DNA of 44,704 nucleotides, taken from IMG/VR virus record IMGVR_UViG_3300038738_000028, positions 1 through 44,704 of that record. The stretch is one strand, 5' to 3'. Shown here in pieces: positions 22,161-31,512 of the stretch. The notes below the pieces were generated by a model. That model was not told where the DNA came from, did not search any database, and was given only the letters and a program-made list of their open reading frames with translations. Made by a program: the position numbers and the translations under genes. This DNA comes from a virus. Position 1 is the first letter of the stretch, and each line of letters starts with the position of its first letter.

Positions 22161-22820
22161 TTAATGGCCGTTTAATGTCCTTCCAATATGTTTTTCTGCT
22201 TGTTCCCTTGCTTTTATAGCTTCTTCTAAAGTGTCGAAATAACCAATGTGTATTTTCTTTTTATTTGCCCTAATTTGAACCCTGTATTTATTCCCTTGTC
22301 TGTACCACCCAATTCCTCTATACCCCGTTTGATTATTAATACTCACTCTGCGGTTTCTGGATTGTTGAGTTTTGTTTGCCCATATGCAATTATCAGGAGA
22401 ATAACCTTTATTAACATCCAGTCGTTCCAGAGAATAATCATTTGATGGTTTTTCCCCCATGTCTTTTAGAAAGTTGATAAAACTTTTCTTCCACCTGTCG
22501 CAAACCTCTATCCCTCTGCCACCATAATAATAATATTGTGGATAGTTTGGGTTTGAACATCGGCTAATCATCTGAACCCACGAGCGGTATTCTGGTGATA
22601 CATTGTTGGTTTTTGCATGTCCATGAGTTAGGTTTTTGTTTTTGTTATAGCATCCGCAAGACACCGTCCTTCCGCTTTTTAACGATTCGCCTCTAATTGC
22701 TTTAATATTTCCACACTCGCATTCACATAGCCAAGCGGTATGTGATTTGATATTTTCAGCCCTGCGGATTACTTTTAGGCTTCCAAATTCTTTTCCGGTC
22801 AAATCAATAAATCTACTCAT
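22161..22820 (-). CDS. HNH homing endonuclease with AP2 domain, 219 aa
   Basis: A free-standing phage endonuclease: an N-terminal zinc-binding segment (CECECGNIKAIRG, SCGCYNKN), an HNH-like core (YRSWVQMISRCSNP, then YYYGGRGIEVCDRW, then SLERLDVNKGYSPDNCIWA) and an AP2-type sheet (GWYRQGNKYRVQIRANKKKI). It is related in layout to the nuclease at 36,188. It interrupts the tail gene order between the tail completion and tail tube genes, so it looks like a self-spreading insertion with no structural role. Confidence 0.85.
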   Translation of the reverse strand: MSRFIDLTGKEFGSLKVIRRAENIKSHTAWLCECECGNIKAIRGESLKSGRTVSCGCYNKNKNLTHGHAKTNNVSPEYRSWVQMISRCSNPNYPQYYYYGGRGIEVCDRWKKSFINFLKDMGEKPSNDYSLERLDVNKGYSPDNCIWANKTQQSRNRRVSINNQTGYRGIGWYRQGNKYRVQIRANKKKIHIGYFDTLEEAIKAREQAEKHIGRTLNGH

Positions 22821-22915
22821 TTAAAACACCTCCGTAGTGTTCCGAAATTATAAAAACGAGGGAAGCGCAAGTCGGAATCTCGCGTTTTCGGTAGCGACCC
22901 TATCCCCCGTATTAT

Positions 22916-23287
22916 CTAGCTTCTGCCGAATAGTCTTGCTTCGTAAATGTATTTCCTTCGCCGTATATCTTTATTGTCGTCTCTAAGTGGCATTTTGCGG
23001 TCTAAGTAAAAAGTGACCGCCAACCCCTCAGCGGTCAAAGTCTTTTTGTTGAGTGCATCATTCACAGTTTGCATAAGTGTTTCCAAGGCTGTTGTATCGC
23101 CATTAGCTGGCATATCCCAACCATCAACATCAACTGCCACCGTTTCAAATTCCTCTCCGTCATTAACAATCTGCGTGAAGTCATAGACGAGGTACGGAAA
23201 CTGAGCATTGTCCGGAGCGTCCTGAAAATATAAGCGAGGATGGATTGACTTCAAATATGGATGTATAAGCTCACGTAGATTCTTCAT
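22916..23287 (-). CDS. Tail completion/terminator-like protein, 123 aa
   Basis: Starts MKNLRELIHPYLKSIHPRLY; residues include FPYLVYDF and VDVDGWDMPANGDTTALE, the pattern of DUF3168-type tail terminator proteins that cap the tube. GAGGAGG stands before ATG 23,287, inside the upstream gene's end. It follows the HK97-gp10-like gene, the usual order. Confidence 0.75.
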   Translation of the reverse strand: MKNLRELIHPYLKSIHPRLYFQDAPDNAQFPYLVYDFTQIVNDGEEFETVAVDVDGWDMPANGDTTALETLMQTVNDALNKKTLTAEGLAVTFYLDRKMPLRDDNKDIRRRKYIYEARLFGRS

Positions 23288-23720
23288 CGCCCACCTCCTC
23301 ATCTTCATTGATTAAACCAAGCGCTCTATTTTCGTCCTCAATCGCCGACAAATATTGGCCTTCTATCCGGCGAATGTCATCAATATGTTTGTATGTCGTT
23401 TCCCGTATAACTCCTTTTTTCGGCATTCCTTTTGTGCCTAATTCCTGATTCGCGCCATACCAGGAATCGTGTTTGACACCGATTTGCATGTCAGCTTCCT
23501 TTTTTCTTACCCAATATTGGGTACTGTTGTATATACGTCGGTGCCGTTTCATACCTGGAAGCTTTTTTAACTCCTGTATCATACGTTTACGGAGTAATTT
23601 TGCAACATCCTTCAGTGCTGCGCGGGATAGTTCCTGAATTGTATATTGAGCCCGGTCCACATTCGAAATAAATTCAATACCGTCCTTTTTTATTTTAGTA
23701 ACACTCTTAGGCATTGGCAC
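23271..23720 (-). CDS. HK97 gp10-like tail completion protein, 149 aa
   Basis: A basic first half (LSRAALKDVAKLLRKRMIQE), then YWVRKKEADMQIGVKHDSWY and ELGTKGMPKKGVI, the hallmarks of the gp10-like family, plus an acidic tail. The start is GTG 23,720 or ATG 23,714. It joins heads to tails during assembly. Confidence 0.8.
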   Translation of the reverse strand: MPMPKSVTKIKKDGIEFISNVDRAQYTIQELSRAALKDVAKLLRKRMIQELKKLPGMKRHRRIYNSTQYWVRKKEADMQIGVKHDSWYGANQELGTKGMPKKGVIRETTYKHIDDIRRIEGQYLSAIEDENRALGLINEDEEVGDEEST

Positions 23721-24018
23721 GGTTCACCACTCCCTGGCATATAAGCTCAATTTCTTCGCTGTTAGGTTCAAATGTCCTGATTATTGTGTATTCTTTGTCA
23801 TCATACTTCAATGATTTTTCGCCTTTATATTCCCGTGTCCAAAGTACAAAAGTTAATTCCGGCCTCAGCCCGGTTGCGGCTGCTTGATAATACTCACTTT
23901 GCCTTATGGATTTTTTGGCGGCAAATGTTTTTCGATATAACTTATCTATTGTCACATCTCCCATTGCATTCGCGGTTTCCGTTTCAGAGATGAGGTACAC
24001 TATCTTATCTTTCCTCAC
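23707..24018 (-). CDS. Head-tail joining (head closure) protein, 103 aa
   Basis: Starts with GTG (MRKDKIVYLISETETANAMG). The middle (LTFVLWTREYKGEKSLKYDD, YTIIRTFEPNSEEIELIC) fits the SPP1 gp16 / Phage_H_T_join family that closes the connector. GGGGTG precedes the start. Tight overlap with both neighbours. Confidence 0.8.
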   Translation of the reverse strand: MRKDKIVYLISETETANAMGDVTIDKLYRKTFAAKKSIRQSEYYQAAATGLRPELTFVLWTREYKGEKSLKYDDKEYTIIRTFEPNSEEIELICQGVVNRANA

Positions 24019-24273
24019 TCAATCACCCCGCAATTGGACAACGAGAGATTCAAAAACCGGGGAAAATTTAACTTCCCCGGCATTTGTGTTCCATAAGTCC
24101 GTTACACCCAAAACAATGACCGCCGAATCCATATTTTCTTCTTTTACACCAGCACGTCGCATGTAGTTTTTTACCGCTTTGATTTTTTGATTGAGTACAC
24201 TGTCAAAATCAGTACTTTCAACCGGAATATTCAGACCGATTTTGCACTCAATCAAAAGTTCTTCGTTAGTCAT
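24019..24273 (-). CDS. Head-tail connector adaptor, 84 aa
   Basis: Begins MTNEELLIECKIGLNIPVES, with the helical layout (VLNQKIKAVKNYMRRAGV, SPVFESLVVQLRGD) of gp6/gp15-like adaptors that sit below the portal ring. ATG 24,273 preferred over GTG 24,282 on ribosome site spacing. Confidence 0.75.
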   Translation of the reverse strand: MTNEELLIECKIGLNIPVESTDFDSVLNQKIKAVKNYMRRAGVKEENMDSAVIVLGVTDLWNTNAGEVKFSPVFESLVVQLRGD

Positions 24274-24285
24274 TTCTACCACCGC

Positions 24286-24912
24286 CTATACGATGATATA
24301 CAGGTCTATATCTTTTTGTCCATCCGGGTTACCGTTTAATGAGATTACATTCTTTTCGATGTCCTCAGCATCAGGTGTAACGGTGCCACTGTCAGCGGAT
24401 TTATTAAACAGCTTTAAGATTACTTGCTCGTCCGCTTCCAATTTGTACGGCATGCCGAATACCTTACCCCAGCCAACATCAACAGTTACGGAATCTCCAT
24501 CCTGTACCGGTACAGTAACACTTGTTACTTCCTTGAAAGCTATTGAGCCTGTAAAAGTGCCCGCTGTATCTGCTGTAACTGTATGTGTTTCGGTTATTTC
24601 CTCGTCTGCAAAGTTTTTACCTTTTACAACAATATCTCCTGCAGCAATATCTCCAGCAGTGCTGGCGGCCAAAACCACAACAATATTGCGGGGCCAGTCG
24701 GGCTGTGCTTCAAATTCTGTGATTACTAACGGTTCTGCCTCTTCGCCTGTGGTACATTGCGCACCGTCTATCATGCCGTCAGAGTCAGCAGCCACGGGGC
24801 CAGGAATATGAACATGGGCGATGAAGGCGCGGTCAACTGCCACGCCTTCAACATCGGTTGTAATTGTCTGCCCGAAATCATGTTTATAAGGAGCCATTGG
24901 ATATACAGACAT
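24286..24912 (-). CDS. Probable head decoration protein, 208 aa
   Basis: Beta-rich, acidic, no Cys-based motif: long runs such as IVVVLAASTAGDIAAGDIVV and TVPVQDGDSVTVDVGW. It directly follows the major capsid gene, where decoration or stabilising proteins are encoded. AAGGAGGGG precedes the ATG. The family is not recognised with certainty. Confidence 0.6.
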   Translation of the reverse strand: MSVYPMAPYKHDFGQTITTDVEGVAVDRAFIAHVHIPGPVAADSDGMIDGAQCTTGEEAEPLVITEFEAQPDWPRNIVVVLAASTAGDIAAGDIVVKGKNFADEEITETHTVTADTAGTFTGSIAFKEVTSVTVPVQDGDSVTVDVGWGKVFGMPYKLEADEQVILKLFNKSADSGTVTPDAEDIEKNVISLNGNPDGQKDIDLYIIV

Positions 24913-24924
24913 TATAACCCCTCC

Positions 24925-26151
24925 TTACGCCTTTGCGATGGTTACGAGAGAGTTCTTATCAATCACCTTGCCATCGCAAGCCATAACGGCTTTGGTCAGC
25001 CAGTCCTCAGTATCCCAATCCTGCTTGCGCTGTACACCCAAGTCATAATTGGTGTTGAATACATAATCATCAAAATTGAACAGGAATGCAAATACTTTGC
25101 CCTGTTCAAGCGTTGAACTGAAACTGTCCATATAATCGCCGCAAAGTATAACCTCACGGCCCAGTAAAGTACGTTCAGGCCTGCTACCAACGCCATAATT
25201 AATGCGGGCAATAGGCTGTCCATTGGCATCAGTCATGCCAATAAATGCCATGAATGTCTTTTTTGTCATGCACCATCTTGCATTTGCTTCGTATGCCTGC
25301 GGCAATGCAGCCTCGGCATTCACCAGGAGCTCATAATCTATTTTTTTTGCAGTAAGCGCCTGCCCTGTAGGTGGAGTTTCATCAAGGATACCTTTCGGGC
25401 CAACTAAAGCATTACCTTCGAGATTCCAAGCGCCTTTAATTATTGCGCTTTCAATCGCTTTTGTCATGGCCTCGGATACCTGTCTGACAAATACCGTCTC
25501 AAATGCTGGTAATGCCATTACAGCAGCCTCTTGTGTCATGGCAATTTCACAGCGCAGCTTGAAGTGAGTAAAGTCGATGCTTGTTGTGACAGCTTTCTTC
25601 TGCTTATCAGAGCCAGAGCCTTCGCTTACCCAAGTTGCAACCGGCTTAACTGATGAAACAGGAATTTTTACGCCTGCCGGGAATGATGATTTTGTGACGA
25701 GAGGCAAAATCATTCCGGTTGATTCGATTGTTTCTATGATACGGTTTGCCAACGGTACCGGGATTGCTGCCGTAAGGTCAGTGGTCTTGGTTACTTCGTC
25801 TTCCCTGAGTTCAGCCGGAATAGGTGTTCCACGCGTTACAAACTGCTGGAATGCTTTTCTGTATTCCATTTGTTCTTCGTCTTTTTCCTTGCGGGTTTCA
25901 GACGCAGCTTTAACCACGCCAGGAACCTGGCTGTTGACAATCTTTGTCCTCTCTTCCTGTCCTTCTCCTTCGCCTTCATCGTCCATGCTATTAATCATTT
26001 CCTGAAGGCTGCGGATTTCCTCATTTAGTGAGTCAAGCTCAGTATTAAGGCTTCTCAATTCCTCAACACTTTCTGTTTTTTCTGCTTTTGCGACTATTTC
26101 AGCTTTCCTGGTATTCTTCTTTGCCAGGATGTCTAAAAGTTTCTTTTTCAT
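24925..26151 (-). CDS. HK97-type major capsid protein with scaffold domain
   Basis: Residues 1-115 are a charged coiled coil (delta domain) that serves as scaffold and is removed by the protease. Residues about 120-408 carry the HK97 fold pattern: TAAIPVPLANRIIETIE, GVKIPVSSVKPVATWVSEG, IAMTQEAAVMALPAFE, then the P-domain and GKVFAFLFNFDDYVF. GGAAAGG before the ATG. It follows the protease gene as expected. Confidence 0.95.
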   Translation of the reverse strand: MKKKLLDILAKKNTRKAEIVAKAEKTESVEELRSLNTELDSLNEEIRSLQEMINSMDDEGEGEGQEERTKIVNSQVPGVVKAASETRKEKDEEQMEYRKAFQQFVTRGTPIPAELREDEVTKTTDLTAAIPVPLANRIIETIESTGMILPLVTKSSFPAGVKIPVSSVKPVATWVSEGSGSDKQKKAVTTSIDFTHFKLRCEIAMTQEAAVMALPAFETVFVRQVSEAMTKAIESAIIKGAWNLEGNALVGPKGILDETPPTGQALTAKKIDYELLVNAEAALPQAYEANARWCMTKKTFMAFIGMTDANGQPIARINYGVGSRPERTLLGREVILCGDYMDSFSSTLEQGKVFAFLFNFDDYVFNTNYDLGVQRKQDWDTEDWLTKAVMACDGKVIDKNSLVTIAKA

Positions 26152-26155
26152 AGAT

Positions 26156-26746
26156 TTACACCTTTCCCTTCATAATAATTTTTTGTTTTAATATTTCTTT
26201 TTCACGCAAGCTATCCAGCCGTCTTTCCTCGCTCTCCAGCAATTCAAGGCTCCGCGCATATACCGAAGTGGTATCGTAAAACGGTGTATCCACAACCGAT
26301 ACGTCCCACAATTTAGCAATATTTGTTACATCTCTCTTGGTTTCATCTTTTTCGAATGTCCAAGTGTCACCACCATCAGCTACAGTGAAGGCAAACGACA
26401 TTTTATCAATTAAGCCTTCTTGGATTGCCTTGTACAAATCTCTATTGCTTTGAGTGTCTATAAGTTCAGCTATGATTTTCAACCCATTTTCATCTTTTAT
26501 GAGCTGTAAAGACTTGTTTCTGGTCCTTGCCATTATCATTACATTGTCATTGTGATTGTACCTGAGAGGAACGTCTTTCATATCTGTCCTGTCCAACGCC
26601 CCCCGTTTAATTGTTTCAGTGAATTTCCTGCCTCCGATTTCGTGTGTTGCCGGCTTGTCATATGTAATTGCATAACCCTCAATAATCATCTTGTCGCCTT
26701 CAATGGCTCTTATGTCAATCAATCTGCGTTCAGCTTTACCCTTCAT
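26156..26746 (-). CDS. Prohead protease (U35/HK97 family), 196 aa
   Basis: The protein reads IEGYAITYDKPATHEIGG, LRYNHNDNVMIMARTRN (catalytic His region) and GLIDKMSFAFTV (Ser region), the three blocks of herpesvirus-like phage proteases. It matures the capsid by cutting scaffold domains. ATG 26,746 (MKGKAERRLID) preferred; it overlaps the portal end by eleven bases. Confidence 0.93.
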   Translation of the reverse strand: MKGKAERRLIDIRAIEGDKMIIEGYAITYDKPATHEIGGRKFTETIKRGALDRTDMKDVPLRYNHNDNVMIMARTRNKSLQLIKDENGLKIIAELIDTQSNRDLYKAIQEGLIDKMSFAFTVADGGDTWTFEKDETKRDVTNIAKLWDVSVVDTPFYDTTSVYARSLELLESEERRLDSLREKEILKQKIIMKGKV

Positions 26747-27965
26747 TATTGACCCCTGCCCTTCCTTTTTGGTATTCGTCAACGTCTTTCATGTTTACAT
26801 AGTTAAGGCTTTGCAATCTTCTGTTTCCGTCCTCAAACGGCTCTATGCCAAACATTGCATTAATCTGATTGAGAGTCATTATTCCGGTTTCTTTTGCAAT
26901 GCTTGCAATTTGTATCTTGTCTTTTGTAGACATATAATTAACTTTGCTATAATAACATTTGATTTTATGCCCTACGTCAAGCTCACGCTCTGTAAATAAG
27001 CATCCAGTCATGGCCTGCTCGAATTGTATTATAAAGTCTTCAATAGCTGTCTGATAAAACGCGCTGTGCTGTTCGCCGCTATAATCACCAGATAAAATAG
27101 CGGCGGATATTCCGTATCGTTCTTGTATAACAGCTTTTAAAAATTTAAGTGCTGAATCGGGTATATCTGGCGCGTTTATATTTACCGGCGTGAACTCTCC
27201 GCCCAAGTCAGTTGCTATCATGCCGGATTTGCTCGCGTAGATATGGCTTTCAAATTCGTCTCTTATTTTTTGCAATTTATCGGCTTCAGCCAGCGTCTTA
27301 GCATGATATACACCCTTAATTTGCAGGCTGGCTTCGATTGATTTTGGCAGGCCTTGAATTGTTTTATCTAATGCATCTATCGTTCTGTAAATTGATATAT
27401 CGTTTACTTGCCCGTAATCGTCTCCACCACCAACAACGGTATTTGCGCCCCTACGCCATTTTAAATGTATCAGTTCCGAATATGGCAAAATAAAGCTGGA
27501 CCCATCCTCAAAGTCCATTTTTACTTCCCATGCATTGCCGTTATTTATGCCTATATAAATATTGCTTGGCTTTAACGGATAAAAGGCAAGGTATCTTTTA
27601 AAGGCTCTGCCGTTTACCTCAATAATCTCATATTGTGGATATATAAAGGCGTTGCAAAACTTTCTCCTAAGCCATTCCACGTTGGCTAAAAAATCTGACG
27701 TTGTTTGCAATGGATTAGGCTTGCACCTAAATAGCCTGGTTATGTCATCATTTTGTATGGCAATTTTTTCTCCACGTTCAACAACGCTTTTTATTTCAAT
27801 TTTTGATATTTCGCTTGCCACTCGGTCTATTGCGTTATTAACAAAATCTGATAAATATATATCGCGCCCAAAACTTGTGAATATCGGCTCTGCGTTTGCC
27901 AGCCAGGCATAATATTTGCTCTCTTTGCCCTTGAAAATATTTTTTAAATATTGCAATACGGCCAA
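26736..27965 (-). CDS. HK97-family portal protein, 409 aa
   Basis: Phage_portal family: short basic start, FVNNAIDRVASEISKIEI, TRLFRCKPNPLQTTSDFLAN, LIHLKWRR, the long helix region and ERYGISAAILSGDYSGEQHSAFYQTAIEDFI near the end. It forms the ring through which DNA enters. TTG 27,965 with AGGTGA upstream. Confidence 0.95.
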   Translation of the reverse strand: MAVLQYLKNIFKGKESKYYAWLANAEPIFTSFGRDIYLSDFVNNAIDRVASEISKIEIKSVVERGEKIAIQNDDITRLFRCKPNPLQTTSDFLANVEWLRRKFCNAFIYPQYEIIEVNGRAFKRYLAFYPLKPSNIYIGINNGNAWEVKMDFEDGSSFILPYSELIHLKWRRGANTVVGGGDDYGQVNDISIYRTIDALDKTIQGLPKSIEASLQIKGVYHAKTLAEADKLQKIRDEFESHIYASKSGMIATDLGGEFTPVNINAPDIPDSALKFLKAVIQERYGISAAILSGDYSGEQHSAFYQTAIEDFIIQFEQAMTGCLFTERELDVGHKIKCYYSKVNYMSTKDKIQIASIAKETGIMTLNQINAMFGIEPFEDGNRRLQSLNYVNMKDVDEYQKGRAGVNNEG

Positions 27966-27980
27966 TTTGTCACCTACTTT

Positions 27981-29720
27981 CTATTTGATCAGGCTCATAA
28001 ACTCCGACCTATGCCATTCAAGTGTTGCATAAGCTATAATTTTTGCAACAGTGCCGTCTATTCTTTTGCTTGTTTCCATTTTTGCTGGCATGATCCGACC
28101 AAGTTTGTCCAAAGTTATTCCTGTATTACAAAAACACCAATAGCAAACGGGGTTATTTTGATAAACAACTAATTTATCCCTCATATCTGCTTCCAGTGTT
28201 CTCATGGGATTATTTATAACCTTAAAATCCTGCGGAATGTTGACTGTGATTTTATCCCCGAAAATTTCTAAATATTTATTCTGAAAATCTTTTGCAAATC
28301 TATTATCATAACCGCTTTTAAATGGCTTCAAATCATATTCTTTTAGTAATTCATAATGCCATTCTGCAACTAGAGAACTGTCAACTGAATTTCCATCAAC
28401 TATAGTAAGCCATCCTTCCCTTTCCCACTGACGATAATCAACATCATCAGGACTCATCTCTAGCTTGCTTTCAGGTATCCAGTAGTGAGTGTGGAAATAT
28501 GTCTTTTTATCACCCGGCTTTTTTAATAATATTGTTGATGCACAAAGGTCCGTTGTTTCTGCAAAATCATTACCAGATATATAAAAGGCTCCTGTGAAAT
28601 CCTTAAGGTCAAAAGTCTCAAGATTAACAATATAGCTCTGTGGTAGCCAAGCTGTTGATTCGGACTGTGGTAAGTTAAAATCTTTTGATAAAACAAAAGC
28701 CCTGGTTGCAGATGATTCTTTTGCTTCTTCAACCATTTGCCGGAGGAAGCTCCATTTTTTTATAACTCCTAAATCGGGATTACTTTTTACCCATGTCCTT
28801 TCATCCTGCCAAATTTCTTCCTCGCTATCCTGAGTATGTAACCAGATCAACCAACGGGGTCTTTCTAATTCCCCCCTTAATACTTTCCTCGCTTCTTTCA
28901 ATCTTTCGTCCAAATATCCATCTCTTACAAAGCCTTCGGTTGTTATTTCGCCATAAATAGGTTCATCTTGCGTTGACAGTGCCTGTCTGATGGGCATTAC
29001 CAAGCTGTTGTCTTTCATCTCATGGACCTCGTCAACGGATCCAACTTTAATGTTTCGGCCCTCCTTAGCGCCCGCCTTTGCTGATATTTTAAGTATGCAA
29101 CCCTTATTCTGATAGCTGAATTTCCCTTTTTTCTTTTTCTGTTTTGGATTGCCAAAAAATATACCCTTGATGTTTTTTCTTGTAACCTTTGCAAGCGATG
29201 GACTTTCTTCGCGCATTGCATTTATCGCCTGAAACATAATATCTGCCTGAGCATAATCATTTGATGCGCAAAGAATCTTTGTTCCCATTTCACCACAAAA
29301 CCATTCAGCTAAATCCATCGCTGCGACCAATGGCGATTTCCCACATTTTCTGGCTATTAACATTAGATATTCCTGGTATAATCTAACCCATTTATTAATC
29401 TCTTTATCGAATATCTTGAAACTGTAAAATGCTTCAATGAAAGCCTTTTGTCTTAACGTCAAAATAAAAGGCTTCCCAGCAAAGGGAGCCTCATAATGTT
29501 TGCATTCTTTTTCTATGAATTTAATCCGTTTGTGAGAATCAGCAGTATCAAATATTATCTCACTTTGAAAAGTATCATACAGCGCATCCGGCCTTTCCAA
29601 ATATCCAGCCATAATGCTGAGCATTTGCATTAACTCTTGACCAATGAGTATTTCTCCGCTCTCACATTTAGCCATATACTCAGTAAGATAACCTGGGTAT
29701 TTATCATATAGTTTATTCAT
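27981..29720 (-). CDS. Terminase large subunit, 579 aa
   Basis: Terminase_1-type motor. An N-terminal ATPase with Walker A (LIARKCGKSPLVAAM) and Walker B-like GSVDEVHEM, then GEITTEGFVRDGYLDE, and a C-terminal RNase H-like nuclease with ISGNDFAETTDLCAS, GYDNRFAKDF and a final DGTVAKIIA. It cuts and pumps phage DNA. ATG 29,720 (MNKLYDKYPGY) is preferred to upstream ATGs in the end of the preceding gene. Confidence 0.95.
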   Translation of the reverse strand: MNKLYDKYPGYLTEYMAKCESGEILIGQELMQMLSIMAGYLERPDALYDTFQSEIIFDTADSHKRIKFIEKECKHYEAPFAGKPFILTLRQKAFIEAFYSFKIFDKEINKWVRLYQEYLMLIARKCGKSPLVAAMDLAEWFCGEMGTKILCASNDYAQADIMFQAINAMREESPSLAKVTRKNIKGIFFGNPKQKKKKGKFSYQNKGCILKISAKAGAKEGRNIKVGSVDEVHEMKDNSLVMPIRQALSTQDEPIYGEITTEGFVRDGYLDERLKEARKVLRGELERPRWLIWLHTQDSEEEIWQDERTWVKSNPDLGVIKKWSFLRQMVEEAKESSATRAFVLSKDFNLPQSESTAWLPQSYIVNLETFDLKDFTGAFYISGNDFAETTDLCASTILLKKPGDKKTYFHTHYWIPESKLEMSPDDVDYRQWEREGWLTIVDGNSVDSSLVAEWHYELLKEYDLKPFKSGYDNRFAKDFQNKYLEIFGDKITVNIPQDFKVINNPMRTLEADMRDKLVVYQNNPVCYWCFCNTGITLDKLGRIMPAKMETSKRIDGTVAKIIAYATLEWHRSEFMSLIK

Positions 29721-30036
29721 ACTCGTCAAGGCCATCGTCATAATCATCCTGTTCAACTGCAAGATGCTTCATAAGTTTATCCATGATATTTGTTAAGGTA
29801 GCAGAGTGCTTCGCAATGGCATTTGATATAGGCAAAGTCCTTTGCAATTTAGTATTTTCCGGGTGAAATTCTATCATTCCGGAAACAATTGCCTGCTCAT
29901 TTAAGTGCTTTAAATATAGTCTTTCATAAGCTGCCTGCTCTATTAAACCTTCAAGCGCTCTTAATTTTCCCTCGTCTGCATTTGCAAATTCAGCTTTTAA
30001 TCTATTAATCTCAGCCAACAACTCAGGATTTTGCAT
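29713..30036 (-). CDS. Terminase-associated small protein (P27-like), 107 aa
   Basis: Helical, acidic at the end. The stretch LRALEGLIEQAAYERLYLKH and PISNAIAKHSATLTNIMDKL resembles short P27-type small terminase partners. It overlaps the large subunit gene. Since a separate Terminase_2-type protein lies at 30,896, the phage may have two candidate small subunits; which recognises the packaging site is open. Confidence 0.6.
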   Translation of the reverse strand: MQNPELLAEINRLKAEFANADEGKLRALEGLIEQAAYERLYLKHLNEQAIVSGMIEFHPENTKLQRTLPISNAIAKHSATLTNIMDKLMKHLAVEQDDYDDGLDEYE

Positions 30037-30054
30037 AACCTCACCTGCTCTCAA

Positions 30055-30201
30055 TTTTCTTCAGAATTTTAAAACCGAAAAGTCAAAATTTCGGTGTGTA
30101 TCACAAACACCTGCCTCGCCTTCGGTCTCCCGCCCCTCCACTTTGAGCATATATGGGGGGATATTTTGCTGTTTACTCTCCACTTTCAAATTGTATTTGC
30201 A
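30055..30201. other. Gap between terminase and HNH-kinase genes; cos/pac candidate
   Basis: 147 bases without a gene. It holds C-rich blocks (CCGCCCCTCC near 30,130) and ATATGGGGGGATAT (near 30,151-30,164). In HK97-like phages the cohesive end site lies by the HNH/terminase genes, so a cos site here is possible but unproven. Confidence 0.3.
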
Positions 30202-30891
30202 TTATTTTTGGGATTGCTCACCACCGCTAAAACGTTCCCACCACTTTAAAATATACTCGTCATACTCTTCAGGCATGCCACTTGCTATTCTCCGTCTCAA
30301 ACATTCTTCCTTTGTACTGTCACAATAAATTAATTCGGCCCCGAGTTCTTTAGCAACTCTCTCACGCTCATATTTATCAGGATATCCCCCAATAATATAG
30401 GCATTGTTCCATTTGCCATGTCTTGTTTTTATCTGGTCATATAAATCATCTCTGAGTTTAAATACATTGTACTTGCAATTATCAGGCTTAATATGACTCG
30501 GCTGAAATGTTATTGCCTGCCATAAAGCATCTATGTCAAGGACAATATCCCCTTCCTGCATAAGTTCTTTTACCAGTGTTGTTTTTCCACTTAACGGACT
30601 ACCATACACAATATAGACATGACGTTCTTTTCTTTTCTGTTTATAATAGGGTTTATGATCTCTGTTATGACAAGTTAAACATATGACCTCTATCAATTCC
30701 GGATTAAGAGATATATTCGCATCATCAACGTTAGTCTCATCCAATTCTATCGTATGGTGACCTATAAGATACTCCATACCTGGATATGCTCCACATCGTT
30801 GGCATCTGCCTTTTTCCTCTACTTTTCTTTTATAAGCCAAATCCCTCCAAACCTTGGAACAATAAAATGCATGTAACTTTCCCTCACTCAT
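30202..30891 (-). CDS. HNH nuclease fused to a P-loop kinase, 229 aa
   Basis: Residues about 8-80 are a zinc HNH domain: C30/C33 (CQRCG), H45-H46, N62-type core and C71/C74 (CLTCHNRDH). Residues about 91-210 form a P-loop kinase-like domain with Walker A GSPLSGKT (97-104), DIDALW after strand two and a lid with ECLRRRI. HNH proteins by terminase genes assist DNA cutting in packaging; the kinase half resembles T4 Pnk/AAA_33 enzymes that phosphorylate DNA or RNA ends. A nuclease joined to an end-kinase is unusual. Confidence 0.8.
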   Translation of the reverse strand: MSEGKLHAFYCSKVWRDLAYKRKVEEKGRCQRCGAYPGMEYLIGHHTIELDETNVDDANISLNPELIEVICLTCHNRDHKPYYKQKRKERHVYIVYGSPLSGKTTLVKELMQEGDIVLDIDALWQAITFQPSHIKPDNCKYNVFKLRDDLYDQIKTRHGKWNNAYIIGGYPDKYERERVAKELGAELIYCDSTKEECLRRRIASGMPEEYDEYILKWWERFSGGEQSQK

Positions 30892-30895
30892 AACA

Positions 30896-31465
30896 TCACC
30901 AATATTTCTTACTATCTATTTCTTTTTCATGCTTAAATCTTTCCTCAGCCAACTTCTGTTTATCCTGCTGTATCTTATTAAGCCCAAATATTTCAGCGAG
31001 TTTGTATAAAGCAGTATCTCTGCAATATGTCTTAAACTTAAATGTGCCGTCTTTACTCATAGATATTTCTTTTATGTTTTTTGTATTTACATCATCGCTA
31101 TTTTTAAGTTCAATTACTGTTCTATAGCCAAAAACAGGCTCTCCATCTTCGCGATAATCAACTATTTGTTTTTCTGTTCTGTATGATAAATAGTTTTTTA
31201 TATCGTCCTTGGCTATATCTGCAATTTCTTTTATGATTTCTTCAGCAGTAATAATAGCCTTTTCTTCGCTTCGCTTTATAACTTTACTTTTTAGTTCTTC
31301 ATATCTTTGGGCTACCTTAGGGTTTTTAAGGAGTAAACATGCCTCCCGATCTATCGAATTATTAGACATATTTTTAGCATTATATGCCGCTTTGTAAGCT
31401 TCTCTCTGGCTTTTACCTTTAATTAATTCCTGTACAAATTTTTCTTGCTTTGCTGTTAATCCCTT
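30896..31465 (-). CDS. Terminase small subunit (Terminase_2 type), 189 aa
   Basis: Begins with GTG (KGLTAKQEKFVQELIKGKS), the classic XtmA-type HTH start, followed by REAYKAAYNAKNMSNNSI and LLKNPKVAQRYEEL. The C-terminal half has the beta segment KNIKEISMSKDGTFKFK and an oligomerisation helix. The longer frame to 31,516 has a poorly placed ribosome site. It recognises the packaging start. Confidence 0.88.
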   Translation of the reverse strand, partial: KGLTAKQEKFVQELIKGKSQREAYKAAYNAKNMSNNSIDREACLLLKNPKVAQRYEELKSKVIKRSEEKAIITAEEIIKEIADIAKDDIKNYLSYRTEKQIVDYREDGEPVFGYRTVIELKNSDDVNTKNIKEISMSKDGTFKFKTYCRDTALYKLAEIFGLNKIQQDKQKLAEERFKHEKEIDSKKYW

Positions 31466-31512
31466 CACACCACCACCTACTTTGAAAATAGCCTTATTAT
31501 TTGCATGCTTTA

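Noticed and set aside
24191-24811. 206-codon plus-strand open frame
   Set aside because: Antisense of the connector and decoration genes, no ribosome site, low-complexity Ser/Thr/Ala.
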